The notes below the pieces were generated by a model. It had not been told where the DNA came from and searched no databases. It saw only the letters and a list, made by a program, of their open reading frames with translations. From Acidiferrobacterales bacterium (lineage in GTDB: Bacteria > Pseudomonadota > Gammaproteobacteria > Acidiferrobacterales > Sulfurifustaceae), in contig CAKKQL010000008.1 in assembly GCA_919902095.1 (NCBI GenBank), forward strand, positions 3,192 through 8,534: a stretch of DNA of 5,343 bases, given 5' to 3'. How positions within the stretch are numbered: position 1 is the stretch's first letter; each line of letters opens with the position of its first letter. Below are positions 1 through 5,343 of the stretch, one piece after another. The position numbers and the translations under genes were made by a program.

Positions 1-104
1 CTCGTTCGTCTTGCCGTAAGACCAGTAGCCCTACTCGCTTTGCTCGTTCGTCTTGCCGTAAGACCAGTAGCCCTACTCGCTTTGCTCGTTCGTCTTGTCA
101 TAAG
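1..104. repeat. 42-bp tandem repeat array, about 2.5 units, cut by the left edge
   Basis: Two identical 42-bp units lie head to tail at 1-42 and 43-84. A partial third unit at 85-104 differs at two bases (TTGTCATAAG instead of TTGCCGTAAG). Each complete unit contains a short palindromic core, AGTAGCCCTACT (24-35 and 66-77), with 5-nt arms. The array ends 2 bases before the qmoA stop codon, on its 3' side, so it sits in the 3' untranslated region of qmoA or between qmoA and the next minus-strand gene. Because 42 is divisible by 3, one plus frame stays open from 3 to the TAA at 108-110 with a 14-residue period (RSSCRKTSSPTRFA), but it has no visible start and is probably not a gene. A diverged copy in the opposite orientation lies at 1668-1706. 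The array may continue to the left of the window. Confidence 0.93.
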
Positions 105-106
105 AA

Positions 107-1393
107 TTAAGCCTCCGCCCGTGAAACGCGGTTAACAACCTGGATTGCGCGCAGCGCCGCGGCCGTGGCGCTCTGGACCGCGCGGTTGACGTCGAGCGCG
201 TTCGAGGCGCAGCCGGCGCCGAATACCGCCGCGCTGGTTGCGTTGATATCGATGAAGCCGCTCGCATCCGCGGCCACGCCCGGCATGATCTTGGCGGCAT
301 CCACGCTCGGCTCCATGCCGACGGCCAGCACCACGAGGTCGTGCCGGTTGTCGTAACGGTGATAGCCCTCGGTGTCGACGCCGTGCAGGATCGGGTCGCC
401 GCTGGTCTGGTCCTCGGTGATGTTGGCGACCTTGGACTTGATGAACGTCACCTTCGGGTCGGCCTGGACCTTCTTATAGAAGTCCTCCAGCCGGTCGATA
501 GCGCGGATGTCGATGTAATAGATCGAGGCCTTGCCCGCGTCGCCGAATTTCTCGCTCACATAAGTCGATTGCTTCAGCGAGGCCATGCAGCAGATGCGCG
601 AGCAGTGCGTGAGGTGATTGCGGTCGCGCGAGCCGGCGCACTGGATGAAGGCGACGTCCTTCGCCTCCTTGCCGTCGGACGGCCGTACCAGCTTGCCGCC
701 GGTCGGGCCGAATGGATCGAGCATGCGCTCGAACTCGACGCTGGTGATGACGTTCTTGTAGCGGTCGTAGCCGTACGGCTGGATCTTGGCGGCGTCGTAC
801 GGTTTCCAGCCGGTGGCCCAGATCACCGCACCGACCTTGAGGCTGACGGTCTCTTCCTGCATGTCGAGATCGATGGCGTTGTATTTGCACGCCGCCTTGG
901 CCTTGTCGGCGTCCGGCGTGCCGATAATGGAAGCATCGAGCACGTAGCGCTGCGGGTAGGCCATGCTGAACGGCAGGTACGCGGCCTTGGTCTTGTCCAT
1001 GCCGTAGTTGAAGGGATTCGCGATTTCGGCGCTCACCGCCTTCGCGCACTCGCCGCAGGCGGTGCAGTTGTCGTTCACGTAGCGCGGCTTGAGCTTGAGC
1101 GTGGCGGTGTAGTCGCCGGGCGCGCCGGCAATCGCGCCGACCTCGGCCAGCGTCAACACGCGGATGCGCTTCTGCGCCTTCAGGCGCTTGAGATTGATCT
1201 CGAGGCCGCAGGTCGGGTGGCAGAGCTTGGGGAAATACTTGTAGAGCTGACTCACGCGCCCGCCGAGCGACGGGTTCTTCTCGACCAGCACCACGTCCTT
1301 GCCGCATTCGGCAGCTTCCAGCGCCGCGGTCATGCCGCTGATGCCTCCGCCGACGACGAGGATGGTCTGATTGGTTGCGACGACTGCCGTCAT
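107..1393 (-). CDS. qmoA: QmoA-type HdrA-like FAD/iron-sulfur protein (quinone-interacting oxidoreductase subunit A)
   Basis: A 428-residue cytoplasmic flavoprotein with no signal peptide or membrane segment. Known role of the family: with QmoB and a membrane or HdrCB-like partner it passes electrons between APS reductase and the quinone pool; in sulfur oxidisers it works in the sulfite-to-APS direction. Visible features are the N-terminal dinucleotide-binding motif GGGISG (residues 15-20) with E38 after the second strand, the QmoA-like segment YFPKLCHPTCGLEI (C58 and C62), a ferredoxin-like CTACGEC (C110, C113, C116), C169 in ACKYNAIDLD, ATGW (193-196), the HdrA-family block CAGSRD...HCSRICC (C252, C264, C268, C269), and a C-terminal GAGCASNALDV (392-402) typical of the flavin fold. 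V120 stands where a standard ferredoxin motif has its fourth cysteine. I chose the ATG at 1391-1393 because GGAGG lies 7 nt upstream and homology starts there; the frame stays open upstream, but those 42 residues look non-coding. No apr or qmo gene is upstream; qmoB, if present, is beyond the left edge. A generic HdrA is the alternative, but the overall resemblance is to QmoA. Confidence 0.9.
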   Translation of the reverse strand: MTAVVATNQTILVVGGGISGMTAALEAAECGKDVVLVEKNPSLGGRVSQLYKYFPKLCHPTCGLEINLKRLKAQKRIRVLTLAEVGAIAGAPGDYTATLKLKPRYVNDNCTACGECAKAVSAEIANPFNYGMDKTKAAYLPFSMAYPQRYVLDASIIGTPDADKAKAACKYNAIDLDMQEETVSLKVGAVIWATGWKPYDAAKIQPYGYDRYKNVITSVEFERMLDPFGPTGGKLVRPSDGKEAKDVAFIQCAGSRDRNHLTHCSRICCMASLKQSTYVSEKFGDAGKASIYYIDIRAIDRLEDFYKKVQADPKVTFIKSKVANITEDQTSGDPILHGVDTEGYHRYDNRHDLVVLAVGMEPSVDAAKIMPGVAADASGFIDINATSAAVFGAGCASNALDVNRAVQSATAAALRAIQVVNRVSRAEA

Positions 1394-1400
1394 GGACTTG

Positions 1401-1405
1401 CCTCC
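1401..1405 (-). promoter_or_regulatory. ribosome binding site of qmoA
   Basis: On the minus strand GGAGG stands 7 nt before the ATG at 1391-1393. It decides the start against the ATG at 1517-1519, which would add 42 low-complexity residues. Confidence 0.8.
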
Positions 1406-1580
1406 ACCGCGGATTTGACTCGAATTCGGCCAGGACGCCGATTCGTCTCGGCAACTGCTCCCGGCGTTGCTCTGCCTCCTCCGTCCATGGAGTCGAGGGA
1501 TGCGAACATTACCCTGCAAACGGGCGCTTCGCTACTGGTTCGGTGAACCCGGTCCGATTGAAACTTCGTATGCGCGGATA

Positions 1581-1620
1581 AAACACCTGTATGCGCCGCG
1601 AGCGGCGCGCACAGGTGGTT
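1581..1620. repeat. imperfect inverted repeat, strong hairpin with terminator-like T run on the minus strand
   Basis: The arms 1581-1598 and 1603-1620 pair around a 4-nt loop (CGAG). CACCTGT (1584-1590) pairs with ACAGGTG (1611-1617), and GCGCCG (1593-1598) pairs with CGGCGC (1603-1608); one mismatch and one G-T wobble separate the two helices, and two A-T pairs follow outside after one mismatch. On the minus strand the stem is followed by TTTT (1583-1580) and then ATCC, the shape of a short intrinsic terminator pointing toward qmoA. No minus-strand gene lies upstream of it in the window, so it would act on a qmoA leader or on antisense RNA from the cbbQ side. On the plus strand there is no T run. 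The hairpin is seen; the function is not. Confidence 0.75.
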
Positions 1621-1667
1621 ACAGGCCCGTTATTCTCAGAAAGCACGGCGACAGCGTCAACAGATAT

Positions 1668-1706
1668 TATGGCAAGACGAACGAGCGCAAGCGAAGTAGG
1701 GCTACT
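1668..1706 (+). repeat. diverged, inverted copy of the left-edge 42-bp repeat
   Basis: The block begins TATGGCAAGACGAACGAGCG and ends in AGTAGGGCTACT (1695-1706). It matches the reverse complement of the array at 1-104, aligned from its inner (right) end, with one substitution in GGCAAGACGAACGAGC and small length differences in the middle (AAAGCG against GCAAGCGAA). The similarity stops right after the AGTAGGGCTACT core. The two loci lie in opposite orientation on either side of qmoA, about 1.56 kb apart. This copy lies about 70 bases before the cbbQ start. Confidence 0.85.
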
Positions 1707-1775
1707 ATTTTGTCCGGTGCATGCTTTATTGGCATACTGCGACACTCAACGATTTTCACAATATCCACACCCCAA

Positions 1776-2600
1776 ATGCAGGTACCCGTGAAAGCGCGCG
1801 TTCTCAAAGTCGAAGAATATCTTATTAAGGATGAACCGTATTACGAGCCGTTCGACGCCGAGATCGCGCTGTTCGAGGCCGCCTACCGCAACTGCCTGCC
1901 GGTGCTGCTGAAAGGCCCGACCGGCTGCGGCAAGACGCGCTTCATGGAGCACATGGCCTGGCGCCTGCAGCGCCCGCTCATCACCGTGTCGTGCCACGAC
2001 GATCTCACCGCCTCCGATCTCGTCGGGCGCTATCTGATCGCCGGCGGCGAGACCGTGTGGGTCGACGGGCCGCTGGCGCGCGCGGTGCGCACCGGCGCCA
2101 TCTGCTACCTCGACGAGATCGTCGAGGCGCGCAAGGACACCACGGTCGTGATCCATCCGCTCGCCGACGACCGGCGGGTGCTGCCGATCGAGAAAACCGG
2201 CGAGCTGCTCACCGCCGGATCCGAATTCTGCCTCGCGATCTCGTACAACCCCGGCTACCAGAGCGTACTCAAGGATCTGAAGCAGAGTACGCGCCAGCGC
2301 TTCGTCGCCATTGAATTCAACTATCCGTCCGCCGAGCTCGAACAGAAAATCGTGCGCAAGGAAACCGGCGTGGACCCGGCGCTCGCCGAGCGCCTGGTCA
2401 AGTTCGCCGCCATGACGCGCAACCTCAAGGGCAACGGCCTCGACGAGGGCGCCAGCACGCGCCTGCTGGTGCATGCCGGCAAGCTCATCGCCGCCGGCAT
2501 CGATCCGCGCACTGCCTGCCGCGGCGCCATCGCCGAGGCGCTCACCGACGATCCCGAGATGCTCGCGGCGGTCAGCGAGCTGTCCGCGTCGTTGTTTTAA
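1776..2600 (+). CDS. cbbQ: CbbQ, MoxR-type AAA+ ATPase of the Rubisco activase
   Basis: A 274-residue soluble AAA+ protein, close to the usual 260-270 residues of the CbbQ/NorQ/NirQ family. Known role: CbbQ forms a hexamer that binds one CbbO and uses ATP to remodel inhibited Rubisco so that tight-binding sugar phosphates leave. Visible motifs are Walker A GPTGCGKT (47-54), Walker B ICYLDE (109-114), a sensor-1 asparagine in SYNPG (N158), arginine-finger candidates in STRQR (R173, R175) and a sensor-2 region around GASTR. ATG 1776 has no good Shine-Dalgarno sequence before it; GTG 1788 has a weak AGG 5 nt upstream and would give 270 residues. The frame is open further upstream, but there it translates the repeat copy and has no family similarity. 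The next gene, 79 bp downstream, is cbbO, which supports CbbQ over NorQ or GvpN. No Rubisco gene precedes it, so form I or form II association cannot be told. Confidence 0.92.
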   Translation: MQVPVKARVLKVEEYLIKDEPYYEPFDAEIALFEAAYRNCLPVLLKGPTGCGKTRFMEHMAWRLQRPLITVSCHDDLTASDLVGRYLIAGGETVWVDGPLARAVRTGAICYLDEIVEARKDTTVVIHPLADDRRVLPIEKTGELLTAGSEFCLAISYNPGYQSVLKDLKQSTRQRFVAIEFNYPSAELEQKIVRKETGVDPALAERLVKFAAMTRNLKGNGLDEGASTRLLVHAGKLIAAGIDPRTACRGAIAEALTDDPEMLAAVSELSASLF

Positions 2601-2603
2601 TTT

Positions 2604-2671
2604 AGCCACAGAGCACACAGAGGTCACAGAGAAAACGGTTTCACTCTGTGTTCTCTGTGGCCTCTGTGGCT
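2604..2671. repeat. inverted repeat of six CACAGAG/CTCTGTG heptamers between cbbQ and cbbO
   Basis: CACAGAG occurs at 2607-2613, 2616-2622 and 2625-2631, each copy separated by 2 bases. Its complement CTCTGTG occurs at 2644-2650, 2653-2659 and 2662-2668, again with 2-base gaps. All six fall on one axis of symmetry, so the single strand can fold into three 7-bp helices separated by 2x2 internal loops, with an outer AGC/GCT pair and a 12-nt loop (2632-2643). The element starts 3 bases after the cbbQ stop and ends 8 bases before the cbbO ATG. There is no T run, so it is not a standard terminator. From memory, similar CACAGAG palindromes are dispersed repeats in many bacterial genomes, so this is probably a REP/MITE-like insertion. 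Confidence 0.93.
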
Positions 2672-2679
2672 TGAATCTT

Positions 2680-4797
2680 ATGTCTAAAATCCCACTCACC
2701 ATCGCCGAGATCGAGGAAAGGCTGGAAACGTCCCTCGACCCAACACAGTCCTCGCCGCCACTCGCCGCCCCGCTCGCCCAGGCGCTCGCACCGCTGGCGC
2801 GCGGCGAGCAGGAATTAGTGCTGCGCTGGACCGACATCATCGCCAGGACCAATACCGACATGGCCTACCTGTTCGCCGCGCAGGCGCCGGAAGGCCTGCG
2901 GCGCCTGCGGCCCGCGGACATCGAGGCATGGGTCGTTCGCGCGATGGACGTGTACGACAAGATCGGCCTGTACCCGGCGTGTGCGGTGTTCCGCGATGTC
3001 GCGGCGTTCGCCGTCGAGGCGCACGCCGCGACACGCGGCATCGCCTTCGAGGACGTCGCCGGCGTGCTCGGCCCGTTCGTCCGCGGCCTGTCCGGGCGCG
3101 CCTTGAAGCTTGAAAGCGCCGAGGAGACCTACACCGACACGGCGAGCCTGTTCCTGCCGGCGCGGCTCGCGCGCTTTCCCGACCGCGACCGCAACTTCCG
3201 CCTGTACAAGGCGACGGTCGGCTACCTGTGGGCACAGGTACGCTACGGCAGCTTCCGTGCCGACCTGACCGCGGAGTTGCAGCGCTACCCCGATCCGGCG
3301 CGCGCCCGGCACCTGTTCCAGGCGCTTGAAACCATCCGCCTCGATGCCCGACTGGCGCGCGACCTCGCCGGCCTGCAGCGCGAAATGGCCGCGCTGCGCG
3401 CGGCGCTCAATGAATCGCTCTGGCCGCCGGCGTGGGAGGGAAAAATCGGGCGCCTGCGCCGACCCGAGGCCACGGCCGAGGACAGCTACGCGCTGCTGGC
3501 CGAGTGCTACGACGGCGAACTCCCGGCGCCGGTCTGCTACCAGGGCACGATGCTGCCGGAACGCGTCGCGGCAGCGACCGCGGCGCGCATCGCACGCGAG
3601 AAGGAGGAATTCCGCACGGCGCTGGTGCAGATGCTGGACGACAAGACCGGCGCCGAGCGGCAGCCGGCGGGCAAGGACGTCCTCGCCGGGCGCTTCAGTG
3701 TGAACCGGGACGAAGCGCAGCCGGGCGAACTCAGCTTCACCCTCCACCTCGACGGCCGGCCGGTCGCGCCGCCCGCCGACGTCCGCGCCCTGATGGACTC
3801 GATCCTGCTGGATCTCGGCCAGATTCCGCCCGACTACCTGGTGGCCGCGGGCGCCGGCGGTTACCGGCGCGAGGCCGCGGAGGCGAAGCGCCCCGAGGAC
3901 GTATGGAAGGGGACCTATCACGAGGAAGGCGCGTTTCTGTACAACGAGTGGGACCACCGGCGCGCCCACTACCGCAAACACTGGTGCGCGCTGCGCGAGC
4001 TCGACGTGCACCCCGAATATGAGCCGCTCGTGCAGCGAACACTCCGCAAGTACGCCGGCGTGCTGCCGCAACTGCGCAAGACCTTCGAGGCGCTACGCGG
4101 CGAAAACCGATTGCTCAAGAAACAGGCCTACGGCGACGACATCGACTTCGACGCGCTGGTCGAGGCAAGCGCGGATCACCGCAGCGGGCGCGAGATGAGT
4201 GAACGGCTGTTCGTGAAGCGCTACCGGCTCGAGCGCGACATCGCAGTGCTGTTCATGGTGGACATGAGCGGCTCGACCAAGGGCTGGATCAACGATGCCG
4301 AGCGGGAGTCGCTGATTCTGCTGTGCGAGGCGCTGGAGATTCTCGGCGACCGCTACGCCATTTACGGCTTCTCGGGCATGACGCGCAAGCGCTGCGAGCT
4401 CTACCGCATCAAGCGCTTCGATGAGCCGTACAACGATCTCGTGCGCGCGCGCATCACCGGCATCAAACCGAAGGACTACACGCGCATGGGCGTGGCCATC
4501 CGGCACCTGACCACGCTACTCGCCGACGTGCAGGCGCGCACCAAGCTTTTGATTACGCTCTCGGACGGCAAACCCGACGACTACGACGGCTATCGCGGCG
4601 CCTACGGCATCGAGGACACGCGCATGGCACTCATTGAAGCCAAGCGCGCCGGCATCCATCCGTTCTGCATCACCATCGACGACACCGCGCGCGATTACCT
4701 GCCGCACATGTACGGCGCGGTGAACTGGGCGCTGGTGGACGACGTGCGCAAGTTGCCGCTCAAAGTTTCGGACATCTACCGCCGCCTGACGCTCTGA
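2680..4797 (+). CDS. cbbO: CbbO, VWA-domain adaptor of the CbbQO Rubisco activase
   Basis: A 705-residue soluble protein. Known role: CbbO binds the CbbQ hexamer and contacts Rubisco through the metal site (MIDAS) of its VWA domain, acting as the substrate adaptor of the activase. A long N-terminal part (about 1-500) without enzymatic motifs contains the NorD/CbbO-like segment around YNEWDHRRAHYRKHW (421-435). The C-terminal VWA domain (about 520-705) has a complete MIDAS: D528-M-S530-G-S532, T601 in KDYTRMG and D629 in LSDGKPDD. It ends with NWALVDDVRKLPLKVSDIYR, which resembles CbbO tails. I chose ATG 2680 because an ATG further upstream in frame (2473) would read through cbbQ and the heptamer repeat. 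No Shine-Dalgarno sequence is visible; the expected position is occupied by the right arm of that repeat. cbbQ and cbbO most likely form one operon. NorD of nitric oxide reductase is the main alternative and is less likely. Confidence 0.9.
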   Translation: MSKIPLTIAEIEERLETSLDPTQSSPPLAAPLAQALAPLARGEQELVLRWTDIIARTNTDMAYLFAAQAPEGLRRLRPADIEAWVVRAMDVYDKIGLYPACAVFRDVAAFAVEAHAATRGIAFEDVAGVLGPFVRGLSGRALKLESAEETYTDTASLFLPARLARFPDRDRNFRLYKATVGYLWAQVRYGSFRADLTAELQRYPDPARARHLFQALETIRLDARLARDLAGLQREMAALRAALNESLWPPAWEGKIGRLRRPEATAEDSYALLAECYDGELPAPVCYQGTMLPERVAAATAARIAREKEEFRTALVQMLDDKTGAERQPAGKDVLAGRFSVNRDEAQPGELSFTLHLDGRPVAPPADVRALMDSILLDLGQIPPDYLVAAGAGGYRREAAEAKRPEDVWKGTYHEEGAFLYNEWDHRRAHYRKHWCALRELDVHPEYEPLVQRTLRKYAGVLPQLRKTFEALRGENRLLKKQAYGDDIDFDALVEASADHRSGREMSERLFVKRYRLERDIAVLFMVDMSGSTKGWINDAERESLILLCEALEILGDRYAIYGFSGMTRKRCELYRIKRFDEPYNDLVRARITGIKPKDYTRMGVAIRHLTTLLADVQARTKLLITLSDGKPDDYDGYRGAYGIEDTRMALIEAKRAGIHPFCITIDDTARDYLPHMYGAVNWALVDDVRKLPLKVSDIYRRLTL

Positions 4798-5066
4798 TTC
4801 AGACCGCTGGTTTGGCGCCGCCAAGAAGGCCCGGTCGCTACGTCAGCGTTCCCCGCCATTCCCGCCGCCGGCACCTGCCCGGCCAGTCTGGGTCCTTATA
4901 TATATGGATGGCCGGCCTGGATAGCGCTCCCCTCCATGCCGGAAACAGACTGCCACAAAAAACCATAATGATTCAGCCAGTTAATAGCCCACTGGGGAAA
5001 TGTGCTATTTTCTCGGAACAATTCTAAAAACACATCCAGAGCAGGTTTATATATAAGGGAGGGCGT
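4798..5066. other. intergenic region between cbbO and the protoglobin gene
   Basis: This 269-bp stretch is GC-rich at first and clearly AT-rich from about 4950. It holds no recognisable gene. TTATATATA occurs twice, at 4896-4904 and 5047-5055; the second copy is part of the 10-bp palindrome TTATATATAA just before the ribosome binding site. AATAGC (4983-4988) and GCTATT (5004-5009) form a small inverted repeat, too weak to call a terminator. I found no strong intrinsic terminator for cbbO. The AT-rich part probably contains the promoter of the downstream gene, but I could not fix a -35/-10 pair. Confidence 0.6.
5055..5063 (+). promoter_or_regulatory. ribosome binding site of the protoglobin gene
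   Basis: AAGGGAGGG is a strong Shine-Dalgarno sequence. Its GGAGG core (5058-5062) is 4 nt from the GTG at 5067-5069, the start whose frame gives the protoglobin sequence. The overlapping GTG at 5065 is in another frame. Confidence 0.75.
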
Positions 5067-5343
5067 GTGCAGAACCAGCAAACCGGCGCGCTGCGCGCGC
5101 AACGCCGCTACACCGGCGACGACCTGAATGCGGCGTTCAACGACTTCCTCCATATCGACGCTGCCGACCTGCGGCTGCTGCGCGCCAATCACGACGCCCT
5201 GCTGCTTGGCGGCGAGCGCTTCGCCGAAATCTTCTACGCCTACCTGCTCAACTACCCGGCCACCGCGCAGGTGCTGGAACACTACCAGGCCGATGGTGGC
5301 AAGATCGAAAACCTGGTCAAGAAACAGCTGCAACATCTGTCCG
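5067..5343 (+). CDS. protoglobin-domain protein, N-terminal part of a probable globin-coupled sensor (partial)
   Basis: The first 92 codons of a gene that continues past the right edge. After about 20 residues comes a protoglobin/globin-sensor pattern: FNDFLHIDAADLRLLR (24-39), then RFAEIFYAYLLNYPATAQVL (51-70) and IENLVKKQLQHLS (80-92). In this family the helices bind heme and sense oxygen or another gas, and the proximal histidine usually follows the segment seen here, so heme binding cannot be verified. The domain is generally fused to an output such as a diguanylate cyclase (GGDEF), a chemotaxis-transducer signalling domain or a kinase; which one applies is not visible. The start is GTG, supported by AAGGGAGGG upstream. 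The gene is in the same direction as cbbQO but 269 bp away, probably a separate transcription unit. A single-domain protoglobin is the alternative. Confidence 0.8.
   Translation, partial: MQNQQTGALRAQRRYTGDDLNAAFNDFLHIDAADLRLLRANHDALLLGGERFAEIFYAYLLNYPATAQVLEHYQADGGKIENLVKKQLQHLS

Larger units (their letters stand above)
1394..1775. other. divergent intergenic region between qmoA and cbbQ
   Basis: This 382-bp stretch separates two genes that point away from each other, so it must hold the 5' regions of both. I see a strong imperfect hairpin (1581-1620), a diverged copy of the left-edge repeat (1668-1706), and a more AT-rich last 100 bases before cbbQ. Reading frames cross the region but have no recognisable protein content or credible start. 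I could not place a convincing sigma-70 promoter; TTGGCA at 1729-1734 is a possible -35 with only a poor -10 (ATTTTC, 1752-1757). No clear LysR-type (CbbR) site stands out by eye. Confidence 0.7.

Noticed and set aside
1..104. CRISPR array
   Set aside because: The units abut directly with no unique spacers and no cas gene is in the window; it is a plain tandem repeat.
341..1546. A 401-codon open frame on the plus strand opposite qmoA
   Set aside because: It is a GC-rich antisense shadow. Its translation is rich in Val, Ala, Arg, Leu and Asp with no recognisable domain, while the minus strand encodes a clear QmoA.
1467..1775. N-terminal extension of cbbQ by 103 codons
   Set aside because: The added part translates the intergenic hairpin and the repeat copy and is not expected in a family of about 270 residues.
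2604..2671. Intrinsic terminator of cbbQ
   Set aside because: The stem is long but interrupted, has a 12-nt loop and no following T run, and it separates two genes expected to be co-transcribed.
2473..2679. N-terminal extension of cbbO by 69 codons
   Set aside because: It overlaps the cbbQ coding region in another frame and translates the heptamer repeat as low-complexity peptide.
1746..2861. A 371-codon minus-strand open frame opposite cbbQ and the start of cbbO
   Set aside because: It crosses two well-supported genes and the heptamer repeat and has no family signature.
2815..4071. A 418-codon minus-strand open frame opposite cbbO
   Set aside because: It is an antisense shadow of a GC-rich gene; the plus strand carries the CbbO sequence and a complete VWA MIDAS downstream in the same frame.
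1776..4797. NorQ/NorD of nitric oxide reductase
   Set aside because: No norCB genes are adjacent, and both proteins resemble CbbQ and CbbO more closely, especially the C-terminal tail of CbbO. A tree would settle it.
4981..5015. Sigma-54 promoter or small terminator before the globin gene
   Set aside because: TGGGG...TGC lacks the correct GG-N10-GC spacing, and the AATAGC/GCTATT stem is too short and AT-rich to call.

Overview
The window looks like a piece of a GC-rich chromosome from a chemolithoautotrophic, sulfur-oxidising proteobacterium (beta or gamma class is an inference, not shown). The reasons are a QmoA-type flavoprotein, which in sulfur oxidisers takes part in electron transfer between APS reductase and the quinone pool, next to a CbbQ/CbbO pair, the AAA+/VWA Rubisco activase of autotrophic proteobacteria. 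No Rubisco, APS reductase or qmoB/qmoC gene is inside the window, so both pathways are inferred from partner proteins.

Layout: positions 1-104 hold about 2.5 units of a 42-bp tandem repeat that runs off the left edge. qmoA lies on the minus strand at 107-1393. A 382-bp divergent spacer (1394-1775) contains a strong imperfect hairpin and a diverged copy of the 42-bp repeat. On the plus strand follow cbbQ (1776-2600), a 79-bp spacer almost filled by a regular inverted repeat made of six CACAGAG/CTCTGTG heptamers, and cbbO (2680-4797). A 269-bp spacer with AT-rich stretches (4798-5066) then leads to the start of a protoglobin-domain protein (5067 to the right edge), probably a globin-coupled sensor.

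How the genes work together: CbbQ, a hexameric MoxR-type ATPase, and CbbO, a VWA adaptor, form one motor that removes inhibitory sugar phosphates from Rubisco. QmoA belongs to the energy-conserving side of sulfite oxidation. Its transcription unit diverges from cbbQO, so the spacer between them must hold the 5' control regions of both. The globin protein is likely a separate unit with its own spacer and a clear ribosome binding site; its signalling output is outside the window.

The genes belong to known families. The less ordinary content is in the spacers: three different repeat or hairpin structures within 2.7 kb, two of them placed where they could affect transcription or translation of the neighbouring genes. 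I found no convincing undescribed multi-gene system.
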